This document shows, piece by piece, positions 18,879-28,449 of a stretch of DNA of 64,000 nucleotides; positions within the stretch are counted from its first letter, which is position 1, and each line of letters opens with the position of its first letter. Both the position numbers and the translations under genes were made by a program. This DNA is from Saprospiraceae bacterium (GTDB lineage: Bacteria; Bacteroidota; Bacteroidia; Chitinophagales; Saprospiraceae). Under the pieces are notes generated by a model that worked only from the letters and a program-made list of their open reading frames with translations, did no database searches and was not told the DNA's origin. The DNA lies in the NCBI GenBank assembly GCA_013001595.1, contig JABDMH010000073.1, positions 1 to 64,000 on the forward strand. The letters are read 5' to 3'.

Positions 18879-20354
18879 CTACAAATTTAACCGCTGCGCT
18901 TCTTTAAGGCCGATTTGATCGTCATTGTAGTATGCCACTACAAAGCAGTCTTTAAATCCCATCTTGCGGAGGTGCGCTTTTCTGGCAGCAGCTTCTTCAT
19001 AAGTCTTCAGCATTCCTACCTGATATTTATATAAGTTTCCTTCACGACGAATCATTACATCCTGTACTTTGTCCCATTTGCCACCGCCGCTTAAAAATTT
19101 AGAGGTCGATGCAGAGATTTGCACAGCATATTCTAATGTTTTCTCCCGGGGTACAATCGCACCATCGGTGGTTTTTTCTTCTGACATGGATGTCTTTCCA
19201 GCGGTTTGAACCGGCTTTGGAACAGATGCTGAGGTAGTAGTTGTATGGTGCATGGCAGGTTGTGCTTTGACCTCTTCATGTTTCTTGATTGAAGCGGTCA
19301 TAGGCTTTGGGTCCTTTCTCTCTTGTCGCTTTTTCATCTTCTCAATTTGTCGTTTGGCCCGCTCGACATAGTTGATTGGTTCTTCTTTGATTTTGGGCTC
19401 AGCAACGGCAACCTCTTCTTTTATCTGATCTGTATCGGCTGGGATGGCCTCTTCCTTTTGGCTTGTGGCGAACAGGTGATCCTGCTCATACTTATATTTG
19501 GTAAACGCGTTAAAAACCGACTGCGCAATTTTACTTTTTCCTTCCTCCGAAACAAGGAAAGTCTCCTCTTTGCTATGATTGAGGAAGCCCGCTTCAATCA
19601 AAATACTAGGCATCACCGTATTTCTCAGCACAAGGAATCCTGCCTGCTTCACACCTCGGCTCACTCGCTGACCATGACCTTCCAGCTCATTTTCCACCAT
19701 ATTAGCCAGTGCAATACTTTGATCTAAGAATGCATTTTGATACATACTAAGGGTTATATGGCCCTCGTCAGAATTTGGGTCATAACCGCCATAATATGAT
19801 TCATAGTCTTCCTCATGGATGATGACTGAGTTTTCCCGCTTGGCTACATCTAGATTATCTTCTGCCCGATGTAAGCCCATCACAAAAGTCTCCGTACCCA
19901 TTGCGCTATTGCGTTTGGCAGTTGTATTACAGTGAATAGAAATGAATAGATCTGCTTGACTCTTATTGGCGATATTGGCCCGCTCATGCAAAGGCACAAA
20001 CTTGTCTCGATCCCTTGTATAAATGACTTGCACATCGGGATGATGTTTTTTGATGAGTTGTCCCACACGTAGGGTCACGTCTAGAGCGACATCTTTCTCG
20101 TGGGAGTGCTTTCCCGAACAGCCAGGATCCTTCCCGCCATGACCTGCATCCAACACAACTCTTTTCACACCTCCCCTTCCCAGCTCATCAGCCAAACTGT
20201 TCATGGGGGTGTTTAATGAAATATTAAAATTGACCATCTCAGGCAGCGAATAGCCTACCTTAGCGGCTTTAGAGGTGGAGGGTGCCAATAGTGTTGCACA
20301 TGCCATCGCAAAGCCAACGAGCATAAAATGAATTGCTGAATGGACGCGTTTCAT
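18879..20354 (-). CDS. N-acetylmuramoyl-L-alanine amidase with SPOR domain
   Basis: Periplasmic zinc amidase that cleaves the peptide from MurNAc, typically at division septa. After a signal peptide (start at ATG 20354, hydrophobic core, processing near SKAAKVG) comes an Amidase_3 domain. Zinc ligands are visible in LDAGHGGKDPG and HEKDVAL, SIHCN supplies the third, and the catalytic Glu is in LIEAGFLNH. A long Lys/Glu-rich linker (residues ~300-400) leads to a C-terminal SPOR-like repeat (YAVQISAST through YKYQVGMLKTYEEA) that binds denuded septal glycan. ATG at 20381 is possible but lengthens the signal peptide awkwardly. Confidence 0.92.
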   Translation of the reverse strand: MKRVHSAIHFMLVGFAMACATLLAPSTSKAAKVGYSLPEMVNFNISLNTPMNSLADELGRGGVKRVVLDAGHGGKDPGCSGKHSHEKDVALDVTLRVGQLIKKHHPDVQVIYTRDRDKFVPLHERANIANKSQADLFISIHCNTTAKRNSAMGTETFVMGLHRAEDNLDVAKRENSVIIHEEDYESYYGGYDPNSDEGHITLSMYQNAFLDQSIALANMVENELEGHGQRVSRGVKQAGFLVLRNTVMPSILIEAGFLNHSKEETFLVSEEGKSKIAQSVFNAFTKYKYEQDHLFATSQKEEAIPADTDQIKEEVAVAEPKIKEEPINYVERAKRQIEKMKKRQERKDPKPMTASIKKHEEVKAQPAMHHTTTTSASVPKPVQTAGKTSMSEEKTTDGAIVPREKTLEYAVQISASTSKFLSGGGKWDKVQDVMIRREGNLYKYQVGMLKTYEEAAARKAHLRKMGFKDCFVVAYYNDDQIGLKEAQRLNL

Positions 20355-20411
20355 AATCTTAATTTTTATATTAAAAAACATTTACATGTGTTTTGTATGC
20401 AAAAATAGAGC

Positions 20412-20445
20412 CAAAAATACTTGAAATCAGCATTTTACATACAAA
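20412..20445 (-). promoter_or_regulatory. Candidate promoter of the amidase gene
   Basis: On the minus strand, TATTTTTG (20419-20412) is preceded by TTTG (20445-20442) with a 22-bp spacer, matching the Bacteroidota -33/-7 layout. A second TATTTTTG lies 12 bp downstream (20407-20400). The element overlaps the start of lptD, so the divergent genes share this compact regulatory space. Confidence 0.45.
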
Positions 20446-23282
20446 TTTTTATTTTAATGTGTTCTGTGCTCACTTTGGAGGCCCAAGTAAACAGAGATGC
20501 TCCCACCGATGCGGAAATCGGTGAAGACAGCCTTGCTTTACCTGAGATAACTCCTTCTTTTAGTGGTGTAGTAAGATTTTCAGCAGATACGCTTGAAGCT
20601 CTGGTAGATTATAGTGCAAAAGACTCCATACGCTTTGATAACGTAAATCGACTCATTTACTTGTACGGAGAGGCCTCAATTAAATATCAGACCTATACGA
20701 TTACCGCAGATTACATCAAAGTAGATCTTGATAGCAGCATAGCGACGGCGGAACAACTTCCTGATAGTCTAAAGCCCAAAGATGAATTTTTGGCCCTGCA
20801 GGCCGAGGAAGATGAGCCCGTCGATGAAGAATTCAGTGCTCCACCTGTGGATTCATTAGGTCTCGATTCACTTGATTTTGCCCTAAGACGGGATGAAGAA
20901 CCCGATGAGAATAAAGAACGGAATGAGGATGGAAGGCCTTACTTCGACGATGGCAACTCAAACTTTACTGCTGATCGACTACGCTATAATTTTAAGTCAC
21001 GCAAGGGAAAGGTCTACAAAGTAGTGACCGAAGAGAGCCAAATGTTCATAAGAGGTGCAGAGACTAAATTTGTTTCCGGAGGGCCGGATACCAATTCTGT
21101 AGATTACGTCTACAGTAAAGATGTCATCCTAACTACCTGCAGTGCGGAGGAACCACACTATGGCATACGAAGTAAAAAGCAAAAGATCGTCCCCAATAGA
21201 CAGGTGATCGTGGGACCCAGCAACTTGGAGATAGCTGGAGTTCCCACTCCTCTAGTACTACCTTTTGGATTTTTTCCCATTCCTAAAGGCGCACAAAATG
21301 GCTTAATCATCCCCAATGACTATGAGTTTTCAGAACAATGGGGATTTGGTGTGCGCGGGATCGGATGGTACTTTCCCATCAGTGACCACATCGACACCGA
21401 AGTCACCGGCGATATCTATTTTAATGGAAGTTGGGGATTGCAAAATCGAACTAGATATCGCAAGCGGTACAGATACAATGGCAGCTTCAATATAGGCTAC
21501 TCAAATCGAATTGGTGAATCTATATCTGAAGAAGGTGTCACGATGAAAGATCCACAAAAATCTTTTAGCATCAACTGGTCACATACACAAGATCAACGGG
21601 CTCGTCCAGGACAGACTTTTAGTGCCAGTGTACGTATGCAGACCAGCGGATATGAGCAGCTAAATTACAACGATACGCGGGTACTCAATAATCAATACGC
21701 CAGTAACGTATCTTTTCGCAAGACCTTCGCCGGAACCCCCTTTCGTCTTTCTGCCAATGCCAGACATTCCCAAAACACACGCACAGGTGATATGCAATTC
21801 ACCCTGCCAGATGTGCAGCTGAGCATGAACCGCATCTTTCCCTTCAAGCGCAAGAAAAATCCCAATCCGGAACAGAAATGGTATGAAAAGGTCTCCTTAC
21901 TGTATACCGGTAAATTCCTCAACCGCATCCGAACAAAAGATAGCCTCCTATTTCAAGAATCACTGTTTAAGAATGCGGAATTTGGGGCCAATCATGATCT
22001 CAATACCAGCGCCTCTTTTCAGGTGCTTAAGTATTTCAACATTACTCCCACCGTCAACTATTCCGAAAGCTGGTATTTCGAAACGATCCGAAAAATGTTT
22101 GATCCAACCCTCGAACTACGGTCAGATACCATCATCAATCCCTTCGATAGTACCTTTGCCGTCCTTTACGACACATTGTCATTTGGAGAGGTGCTAAAAG
22201 ACACCATCGATGGCTTTCAGGCTCTGCGGGAGTACTCAGCCAGCATTGCCCTATCTACCAACATATTTGGATCTTTGGGTGTAAATCGCACTAAGGGCTG
22301 GTTTCGAGGCATTAGGCACGTGGTCAAGCCAAGTATATCTTTCAATTTTTCACCCGATTACACTGATCCTGCGCTTGGCTATGTAGATTACGTCCAACAA
22401 GACATACGTAGTGAGGAACTTGACGAATATTCGATATTCGAAGGTGCACTCTTTGGCTCTCCACCCCAATCTGGCAGAAGGATGGCTCTGGGATATGCAA
22501 TCGGCAACCTGTTAGAAGCCAAATTCTTTTCCAAAAAAGACTCGACGGCGAAAAAAGTCAAATTGTTCAATACCATATCGGTCAATGGTTCTTACAATTT
22601 TGTAGCTGATTCCCTAAAGTGGTCTCCCGTCAATCTCAGTGGTACTACCACCTTTTTTAAGGGCCTATCCAGAGTTAACTTCAGCGCAGTTTTTGATCCC
22701 TACCTCAAAACAGCTAGTGGTAGACGCATCAATCGACTGGTTTTTGATGAACGAAAGCGGCCCATACGATTCGATCGAGCAGCAATCAGACTGAGCAGCG
22801 GCATGACCGTTGGTCAAATCAAAGATCTCTTCAAACCTACCGAAGAGGAGCAAACCAACGGCAGAGGTAGCAGAGGTTCGAGAAGTTCTTCTAGTCGCTC
22901 TGAGCGCAGCAGTGATTTAGAAGAATCCATCACTGATCTCTTCAAAGACTTCCGTCTAAATCACGACATCGTACTCATGTGGACAACCGATAGCGATGGA
23001 AGCAAAAAATTGGACGTAACGACCAACTCAATTAATACCAGAGGAAATATTCGGTTGACTCCTAACTGGGATCTCTCTGTCGGCAATATTGGCTATGACT
23101 TTCGCCGCAAACAAATCACCTATCCCTACTTAAGTTTCACTCGAAACCTTCACTGCTGGGAGATGGCTTTCAGTTGGGCTCCTGAGCGTGGCACTTATAG
23201 CTTCACACTGCGCGTCCGTGAAGGTCCACTCAGCTTCATCAAGATCCCTTATCAGAAAAATAATCAGGATATTAGATTCTAG
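20421..23282 (+). CDS. lptD: LPS assembly outer-membrane protein LptD
   Basis: Beta-barrel that inserts lipopolysaccharide into the outer leaflet. A signal peptide (LMCSVLTLEAQ) is followed by an OstA-like periplasmic region (YLYGEASIKYQTYTITADYI, residues ~75-95), an acidic linker (~130-180), and a long barrel with alternating aromatic strands. SNLEIAGVPTPLVLPFGFFP and NGLIIPNDYEFSEQWGFG are typical LptD segments near 270-310. A Ser/Arg-rich loop (~815-835) looks extracellular. The start is TTG 20421, because a stop codon lies 15 bp upstream. ATG 20457 would cut off the signal peptide. 953 aa is usual in Bacteroidota. Confidence 0.88.
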   Translation: MKSAFYIQIFILMCSVLTLEAQVNRDAPTDAEIGEDSLALPEITPSFSGVVRFSADTLEALVDYSAKDSIRFDNVNRLIYLYGEASIKYQTYTITADYIKVDLDSSIATAEQLPDSLKPKDEFLALQAEEDEPVDEEFSAPPVDSLGLDSLDFALRRDEEPDENKERNEDGRPYFDDGNSNFTADRLRYNFKSRKGKVYKVVTEESQMFIRGAETKFVSGGPDTNSVDYVYSKDVILTTCSAEEPHYGIRSKKQKIVPNRQVIVGPSNLEIAGVPTPLVLPFGFFPIPKGAQNGLIIPNDYEFSEQWGFGVRGIGWYFPISDHIDTEVTGDIYFNGSWGLQNRTRYRKRYRYNGSFNIGYSNRIGESISEEGVTMKDPQKSFSINWSHTQDQRARPGQTFSASVRMQTSGYEQLNYNDTRVLNNQYASNVSFRKTFAGTPFRLSANARHSQNTRTGDMQFTLPDVQLSMNRIFPFKRKKNPNPEQKWYEKVSLLYTGKFLNRIRTKDSLLFQESLFKNAEFGANHDLNTSASFQVLKYFNITPTVNYSESWYFETIRKMFDPTLELRSDTIINPFDSTFAVLYDTLSFGEVLKDTIDGFQALREYSASIALSTNIFGSLGVNRTKGWFRGIRHVVKPSISFNFSPDYTDPALGYVDYVQQDIRSEELDEYSIFEGALFGSPPQSGRRMALGYAIGNLLEAKFFSKKDSTAKKVKLFNTISVNGSYNFVADSLKWSPVNLSGTTTFFKGLSRVNFSAVFDPYLKTASGRRINRLVFDERKRPIRFDRAAIRLSSGMTVGQIKDLFKPTEEEQTNGRGSRGSRSSSSRSERSSDLEESITDLFKDFRLNHDIVLMWTTDSDGSKKLDVTTNSINTRGNIRLTPNWDLSVGNIGYDFRRKQITYPYLSFTRNLHCWEMAFSWAPERGTYSFTLRVREGPLSFIKIPYQKNNQDIRF

Positions 23283-23300
23283 CGCTTCTATTCTTCTCTT

Positions 23301-23343
23301 AGCCTTCAAAGGATCATTCTTTTGAATGAATAATGTGAAGGCT
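23301..23343. terminator. Nested hairpin between convergent lptD and FG-GAP genes
   Basis: Outer stem AGCCTTCA/TGAAGGCT (23301-23308 with 23336-23343) encloses an inner stem CATTC-tttt-GAATG (23315-23328). It sits 20 bp after lptD and 56 bp past the stop of the opposing gene, a natural place for a bidirectional terminator. There is no long T-run on either strand, so termination is inferred from position and structure. Confidence 0.5.
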
Positions 23344-23398
23344 TACAGAAACTGCCCCCAGTAAATTTATTAGCGGGTTCTGATCAGAGCCCAGTGAC

Positions 23399-25420
23399 TC
23401 ACTTGGAATAGCTATTCAGTAAAAAATAGAGGAATCCATCTTCGGCACCCAATAGAAGATCTGGGCTGCCATCATTATTCCAATCGACTACCGTGGGGCT
23501 TGTCGTATGACCAGCCAGCTTCTGCGCGGACAGATCCCCACGAAAATTGAAGACGACCTTTTCACTCTTTTCCTCAACGTTTTCAAACCATGCTGCGTTC
23601 GTGCTATTGACAATAAGGTCTAGATCTCCATCTTGATCCCAATCAGAAAAACAGAACTTTCTGCGACCACTCTTTCCATATTCATCAGCATTTAACCTGA
23701 GCAGCCCTGGCTCTTTGTCAAGGACTGTGTTTCGTCCGTCAAATGCAGATGCATTATTGCAATGGAAAATCCGAGCACCAGGTTTTAATAGCAACTTGTC
23801 ACCCTCCTTAAATCGTTCGTAGAAGCTGAGGAAGCCTTCGGGATCTAGCATGACCAGATCTACATAACCATCTTGATTCCAATCTATTGCCTGCGGTGTG
23901 GTGCGCCACTGGGTTGCCAATTCATTTTTGGAAGGTCGCCACCAGTTCCAAGCTGGCTTTGGGATGGAATCGGCCCATGCAACCTGAACAGGTTTTGGAT
24001 CTGCAAGTTTGGGATGTCCCTTTGAGCCTACATTTTTTATCCATTCAATCTTACCCCAAATGGAATTAACCACTATATCCGCAAGACCATCCCCATCCCA
24101 GTCTGCAACCGACAAGGTTGTATATCCCCATTTCTTTTCTGCAGGCCCCTGAATAGAACCTTGATCGCCAGCCATGATGCGAATTGCATCACCATTGTTG
24201 GTCAATCGCTGAGGCTTAGCCCACACCGGACTGCTACCTCCACCTAAGTTTTCTATAAACCCAATATAGCCGGCAGTATTGCCACAGATCAGATCTTCAT
24301 CACCGTCCTGATCCCAATCCACCGCATACGGAGTGACTAAAGCACCAAACTTCACATTTTCAGCCTTCTGTTCAAAATAAGTAGGTTGCTTAAATACAGG
24401 CATCCCATCCCAAATCTCACTGGTGTTTTCAACTAGTGCCACGCGTCCGTCTTCATCTCCAACAACCAGATCAACATCACCGTCTCCATCCCAATCCACT
24501 GAGACGGGAATGATCATTTCTAAGTCCATTTGAATGATCCCATCGCGAGTAGCTAGGAACCTACCGGGTGCATACCGAGGTTTCTGTCTGGTACCCACAT
24601 TTTCAAACCAGGATAATCTATCTAGAAATTCACCACAGATAATATCCAAATCCCCATCTCCATCAAAATCTGCTAGATTAGGTGTGGGTGCTCCATACAC
24701 ATCGATAGGTTCTGAACCAGCTAAGATCTTACTTGGGATATGGTAGGTGCCATCAAACTTTTCTATGCAATAGACATTCCCATGTAAGGGACCATTGATC
24801 CAATTGCCCTGAGTATCAAAAGCATTATCCCAGCCGTAGTCGATCCAATCATCAATACCCACTATGAGGTCAAGATCACCATCGTTCTCGTAGTCAGCAA
24901 ACTTCCACTGACTGAAGCGAATCTTTTCGTGTTGACTTTCAATGATTTTTTTATCTAATATCTTCTTGGGATCTGAAAAAAGGCGTTCTCTGAAGTTTTG
25001 ATACTCGATCCCAGGACCTAGGACATACATCTGTTGATTGACGATTGATAACTGCAGATTTTTCATGCCATCTGCCAGGCGCTCCGGTTTACTAAAAATT
25101 GGTCGTATAACACCTTCTCCCTGCTCATTCTCAAAAAGGTAGGTTCCATTAAAAGGAACATCAGGACAGGATACAAGTAAATCCATGTCTCCATCCAAAT
25201 CAAAATCCATCGGTAAGGGCCACGCCCACAAACCCACTCCGAGATCTACAACCAGAGATGGATTGTTATATGGCAGGGCAACAAATTCATCGATGTCTCC
25301 CACCTGCCCCCTTATCTTAGTGAGGGTAAGAGCGAGCAGCGTTATGATGATACAAATTCTTATTCCCACTAGCTGAAACGGCCGTGTGCTATGTTGCTTT
25401 TCCTTCTTTTGCAACTTCAT
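23399..25420 (-). CDS. Secreted FG-GAP/VCBS-repeat protein
   Basis: Exported beta-propeller protein. A signal peptide (IITLLALTLTKIRG, cleavage near residue 38) is followed by many calcium-loop repeats of the D-x-D-x-D-G-D-x-D form, such as DFDLDGDMDLL, DFDGDGDLDII, DWDGDGDVDLV and DWNNDGSPDLL at the C-terminus. Such repeats bind calcium and form integrin-like propellers on the cell surface. No type IX sorting domain is visible at the C-terminus. ATG 25420 is preferred. The longer frame starts with TTG overlapping the upstream gene by 4 bp. It ends the operon that begins with the OmpA lipoprotein. Confidence 0.8.
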   Translation of the reverse strand: MKLQKKEKQHSTRPFQLVGIRICIIITLLALTLTKIRGQVGDIDEFVALPYNNPSLVVDLGVGLWAWPLPMDFDLDGDMDLLVSCPDVPFNGTYLFENEQGEGVIRPIFSKPERLADGMKNLQLSIVNQQMYVLGPGIEYQNFRERLFSDPKKILDKKIIESQHEKIRFSQWKFADYENDGDLDLIVGIDDWIDYGWDNAFDTQGNWINGPLHGNVYCIEKFDGTYHIPSKILAGSEPIDVYGAPTPNLADFDGDGDLDIICGEFLDRLSWFENVGTRQKPRYAPGRFLATRDGIIQMDLEMIIPVSVDWDGDGDVDLVVGDEDGRVALVENTSEIWDGMPVFKQPTYFEQKAENVKFGALVTPYAVDWDQDGDEDLICGNTAGYIGFIENLGGGSSPVWAKPQRLTNNGDAIRIMAGDQGSIQGPAEKKWGYTTLSVADWDGDGLADIVVNSIWGKIEWIKNVGSKGHPKLADPKPVQVAWADSIPKPAWNWWRPSKNELATQWRTTPQAIDWNQDGYVDLVMLDPEGFLSFYERFKEGDKLLLKPGARIFHCNNASAFDGRNTVLDKEPGLLRLNADEYGKSGRRKFCFSDWDQDGDLDLIVNSTNAAWFENVEEKSEKVVFNFRGDLSAQKLAGHTTSPTVVDWNNDGSPDLLLGAEDGFLYFLLNSYSK

Positions 25421-25434
25421 GGCATCGATGCGTA

Positions 25435-26154
25435 TCAATTTCTTTTTTGCAATTTCCTATTCCACTGTGCTTTCTTGATCATAGGATCTTTCCTCAATTC
25501 TTTCATGAACGCTTCCTCGGTACCTTTCTCTAAAAGTGCCGAAAACAAATGATAAGGCTGTGATGGTGCTAGTCTGCGCTGATAAGTGAGATGATTGTGC
25601 TTGTATTTATGCACCAAGTCTACATAGTCCACATCTGCAGCTATCTCTATGATCAGTTCTTTTGAAATCATTTCTGGGTTTATTTCTTGTGCATCGGGAA
25701 TCCAATCATGTTCTTTGGCAACAGCTCGGAGCATTTTCCTAATCACATCAAATTCCACTGATGCTTCTCCCTGATAGGACATCTCTACCAAGGAATCTGC
25801 ATGGTGAAAGCGGATTCGTGAAACAGGGGCATCGACAATAGTCTCCATGGAAGCTCTACTGCTCGCATTCAAGTCTACCAGGAGTTGTTCCAACTGATGG
25901 AATCGAACTTCATCTAACGAGGCACGAGCACTATCTATCAGTGTATGTCTTTGGCCGCTAAATAAGATGCTGGCATCCTGGAAAACAGCCATTTTAAATA
26001 TAGGACAAGCGCCCATGCATGCAGTCTGCTCATAATCAATTAGGATCGGGCTTGTTTCTGGTGCTGCCAATTTGGTTTTTGTTCCACAACTCACGGTCAA
26101 TAAGGAGGTCATACTGATGAGGAAAAGAACAAGCCATCTACCGCTACAACGCAT
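25435..26154 (-). CDS. DUF6438-type lipoprotein
   Basis: Predicted lipoprotein with a short signal ending in LLTVSC (lipobox, residue ~23). The mature N-terminal part has YEQTACMGACPIFKMAVF, which matches the YxxxxCxGxCPxY-type signature I associate with DUF6438 domains. The function of that family is unknown. The two Cys might form a disulfide or bind metal. A second helical half of ~90 residues ends with a Lys-rich tail. It lies between the OmpA-like and FG-GAP genes with gaps of about 10 bp, so the three are probably co-transcribed. Confidence 0.65.
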   Translation of the reverse strand: MRCSGRWLVLFLISMTSLLTVSCGTKTKLAAPETSPILIDYEQTACMGACPIFKMAVFQDASILFSGQRHTLIDSARASLDEVRFHQLEQLLVDLNASSRASMETIVDAPVSRIRFHHADSLVEMSYQGEASVEFDVIRKMLRAVAKEHDWIPDAQEINPEMISKELIIEIAADVDYVDLVHKYKHNHLTYQRRLAPSQPYHLFSALLEKGTEEAFMKELRKDPMIKKAQWNRKLQKRN

Positions 26155-26165
26155 AGTCAATTTAA

Positions 26166-27128
26166 TTATTCGAGTAGTGAGTAGAGGGTGTTTAAATCTG
26201 GAGATAAAATGATCTCTGTTCGTCTATTGACGGATTTATTCTCCTCCGTATCGTTCTTCACTTTGGGAAAAAACAGCCCCCTTCCAGATGCAATCACCTG
26301 ATGCGGATCCAAACCTGATGAAGTTAGCTCCTTCACGACCGTAGTAGCCCGCATTACACTTAGGTCCCAATTCTTTTCTGGGGTGCCATCCGAATCAGTA
26401 TGTCCTTCCACATTTATCTCGATATCTGGATGTTCTTTCAACACATCAGCGACCTTCCTGATCGCTCTTTTGCCCGCAACATCCAAGACATCGCTGCCTT
26501 TGGCAAAAAGCAAATTCTGACTCAATGAGACGTAGACCTTACCATCTCGCTCTGAGACTGTGAGATCTTCTGCCGAAAAGCTTCTCAAAGCATCATTAAT
26601 AGAACTCCTGATCGATTGCATCAATGAGTCTTTAGCATAAAGTTTCCTGGTCAATTCCGCTAACCTACGCTCCCGAATCACCACGTCATTCTGTAGTGAG
26701 ACAAGATTCTCCTCTTGCGATTGTAATTTTCGCTCGAGAAATTGTAGCTCCCTTTCTTTCTGATCGAGTGCTGATTGCTGTGCCGCCAGCTCTTCAGATA
26801 GCAGTGCTTTCTCTTCCGTCGAAATTTGCAAGACCTTCTCATTCTGCTCAAGCAGCTCATCATATTTTTCCATCAGATCTTGGTGTGCCTTCTGCAGATT
26901 TGCTGCTTCTGTACGCTTCTTAGTCAAAGCATCTTGTGTTTCCATCAGGAGCCTCTCCTTATCTTTCAGACCAGCAATATTGATCTCTTGCTCCGCCATC
27001 TTTTTCTGCATGGTCATCTTATCTGACTCCAATTGTCTCTTCTGATAAGCCAATTGATCATACTTCTTTGTCGACACGCATGCAGTGATGCATAAACAAT
27101 AGACAAGCAAAATCGATATATTTTTCAT
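26166..27128 (-). CDS. OmpA-family lipoprotein with coiled coil
   Basis: Outer-membrane lipoprotein that anchors the envelope to peptidoglycan. Signal peptide with lipobox CITAC (Cys near residue 17). A long Glu/Lys/Gln-rich coiled coil spans residues ~25-165. The C-terminal OmpA domain (~200-310) shows INVEGHTDSDGTPEKNWDLS and SGRGLFFPKVKNDTEENKSVNRRTEI, holding the Asp and Arg that bind diaminopimelate. ATG 27128 is the likely start. First gene of the three-gene envelope operon. Confidence 0.88.
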   Translation of the reverse strand: MKNISILLVYCLCITACVSTKKYDQLAYQKRQLESDKMTMQKKMAEQEINIAGLKDKERLLMETQDALTKKRTEAANLQKAHQDLMEKYDELLEQNEKVLQISTEEKALLSEELAAQQSALDQKERELQFLERKLQSQEENLVSLQNDVVIRERRLAELTRKLYAKDSLMQSIRSSINDALRSFSAEDLTVSERDGKVYVSLSQNLLFAKGSDVLDVAGKRAIRKVADVLKEHPDIEINVEGHTDSDGTPEKNWDLSVMRATTVVKELTSSGLDPHQVIASGRGLFFPKVKNDTEENKSVNRRTEIILSPDLNTLYSLLE

Positions 27129-27263
27129 ATGCAAATTTTAACACCTATAAAGGTAATGGTTAATACTTAATGATTATTGCTGCTTGGATAGGAGTCAATG
27201 GATCCGCTAGATTGGACTATATTTTTTTTATACCTATCATTATTACTTACCATTGCTCCTATA

Positions 27264-27878
27264 ATGGCTAGATGTTCTAATCCCAATTATTTGTTTCAAG
27301 TTAAGTGGTCGATCGTTTGGGTCGGTGTAATTCTCTTCTTGGCGTGCACTGATGCTGACCACTCTGTCGATGAGCAAAAGGTTGATCTCTTCTCAAGTAG
27401 GTCTGCCGAAGGCGACTTACAAGCTGTAGTGGAGACACCAATGGGTTCTTTCATTCCCCAAGGCTATAATATAGAGACAAAGCAGATTGAACCAATTGGA
27501 ACAGCATCTGCTACCATGCTGCCTTACATTTGTCATTCCGGATTTATTCCTATTGAAGGGCAGGATCAAATTCCTGTTTGGATCACCGGAAAGCAAGTAG
27601 CAAAGGGTCAGATATTAGGCATAAAACCAGTTGCTCTCTTGGAATATGAAAGTGATGGTCAAACGGTTACTGAAGTACTGGCCATTCCATTAGACACTTC
27701 ATTGCAAACCATCCGACCTGCCAGTTTTTCAGACTTGATCGTTACCTATGAGCCGATGCAGTACTTCTTAACCTATTGGCTCCGGAATAGATATGGTGTG
27801 GGCAGCACATCAAGGATCATTTGGAAAGATGATCAAGCTGCACTGCAATTTGTTGAAGCTAAAATCACCAACAGGTAA
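27264..27878 (+). CDS. Inorganic-pyrophosphatase-like lipoprotein lacking catalytic residues
   Basis: A lipoprotein signal (lipobox LFLAC, start at ATG 27264) precedes a domain that aligns by eye with family I inorganic pyrophosphatases: VVETPMGS, then LPYICHSGFIP, GQILGIKPVALLEY, VLAIPLDTSLQTI and an ending with WKDDQAALQF. The active site is largely gone. The KxEYD stretch reads PQGYN, DGDxxD reads GQDQIP, and DxK reads VTE. I therefore expect no pyrophosphatase activity. Lipoprotein pyrophosphatases with intact residues occur in Bacteroidota. This looks like a decayed or repurposed paralogue. It stands alone, divergent from the OmpA operon. Confidence 0.6.
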   Translation: MARCSNPNYLFQVKWSIVWVGVILFLACTDADHSVDEQKVDLFSSRSAEGDLQAVVETPMGSFIPQGYNIETKQIEPIGTASATMLPYICHSGFIPIEGQDQIPVWITGKQVAKGQILGIKPVALLEYESDGQTVTEVLAIPLDTSLQTIRPASFSDLIVTYEPMQYFLTYWLRNRYGVGSTSRIIWKDDQAALQFVEAKITNR

Positions 27879-28038
27879 ATATTCTCCAAAGCCCCGAAAG
27901 TCCTTACTGCGAAGAATATGTTGGAATACTACCAGACATTCCTTTAGGCAATAGGGATCAAAACGCGAATTCTGTCCCTTGGAGCACCTTTCATTGTTGC
28001 ACCTTTAAGGCTCAATATGATCCACTGAATAATCAGGG

Positions 28039-28449
28039 TTAGAGGGTATCTCCCTGAGCAGCTGATTCCAGTATTTTCAATCCCCTATGTTGCTTCAATC
28101 TTGGGTTAGATCCCTCGTTGATCTGCTGCCAATTGCCCCGTTGATAAGCCGCGTTGACATCGTTTACTTGATGATAGACTGCAAAAGAAGGTCTTGCTGT
28201 CACGTCCTGTAGCTCTTCCAGATTTGCAAAAGTAGCGGTTGGCTCGCTAGTGAAGAGGTAGAATATACTTGTTAGTAAAACGAGCATGGATGCTGCAATC
28301 GCAATCCAAAGTTTTACTACGGAAAACTTTACTTTTCCCTTATCCTGTTCTAAGCGACTTTCCAAGCGATCCCATACTCTATCTGTAGGCTCGATTCTCA
28401 GATCTCTAGCTTGCTTCCTAAACTGACTGTACACATCAATCTTCTTCAT
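28039..28449 (-). CDS. Putative anti-sigma factor (membrane)
   Basis: 136-residue protein with a soluble basic N-terminus (DRVWDRLESRL near residue 24), one membrane helix (VVKLWIAIAASMLVLLTSIFYLF, ~45-67) and a short periplasmic tail. This is the architecture of single-pass anti-sigma factors that hold an ECF sigma factor at the membrane. It overlaps the sigma factor gene by 4 bp. No zinc-binding HxxxCxxC motif is present. Assignment is by context and topology. Confidence 0.6.
   Translation of the reverse strand: MKKIDVYSQFRKQARDLRIEPTDRVWDRLESRLEQDKGKVKFSVVKLWIAIAASMLVLLTSIFYLFTSEPTATFANLEELQDVTARPSFAVYHQVNDVNAAYQRGNWQQINEGSNPRLKQHRGLKILESAAQGDTL

Noticed and set aside
23399-25420. Repeated Asp/Gly-rich segments as DNA tandem repeats
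   Set aside because: The repetition is at the protein level (VCBS calcium loops); the DNA copies differ in length, spacing and codon use.
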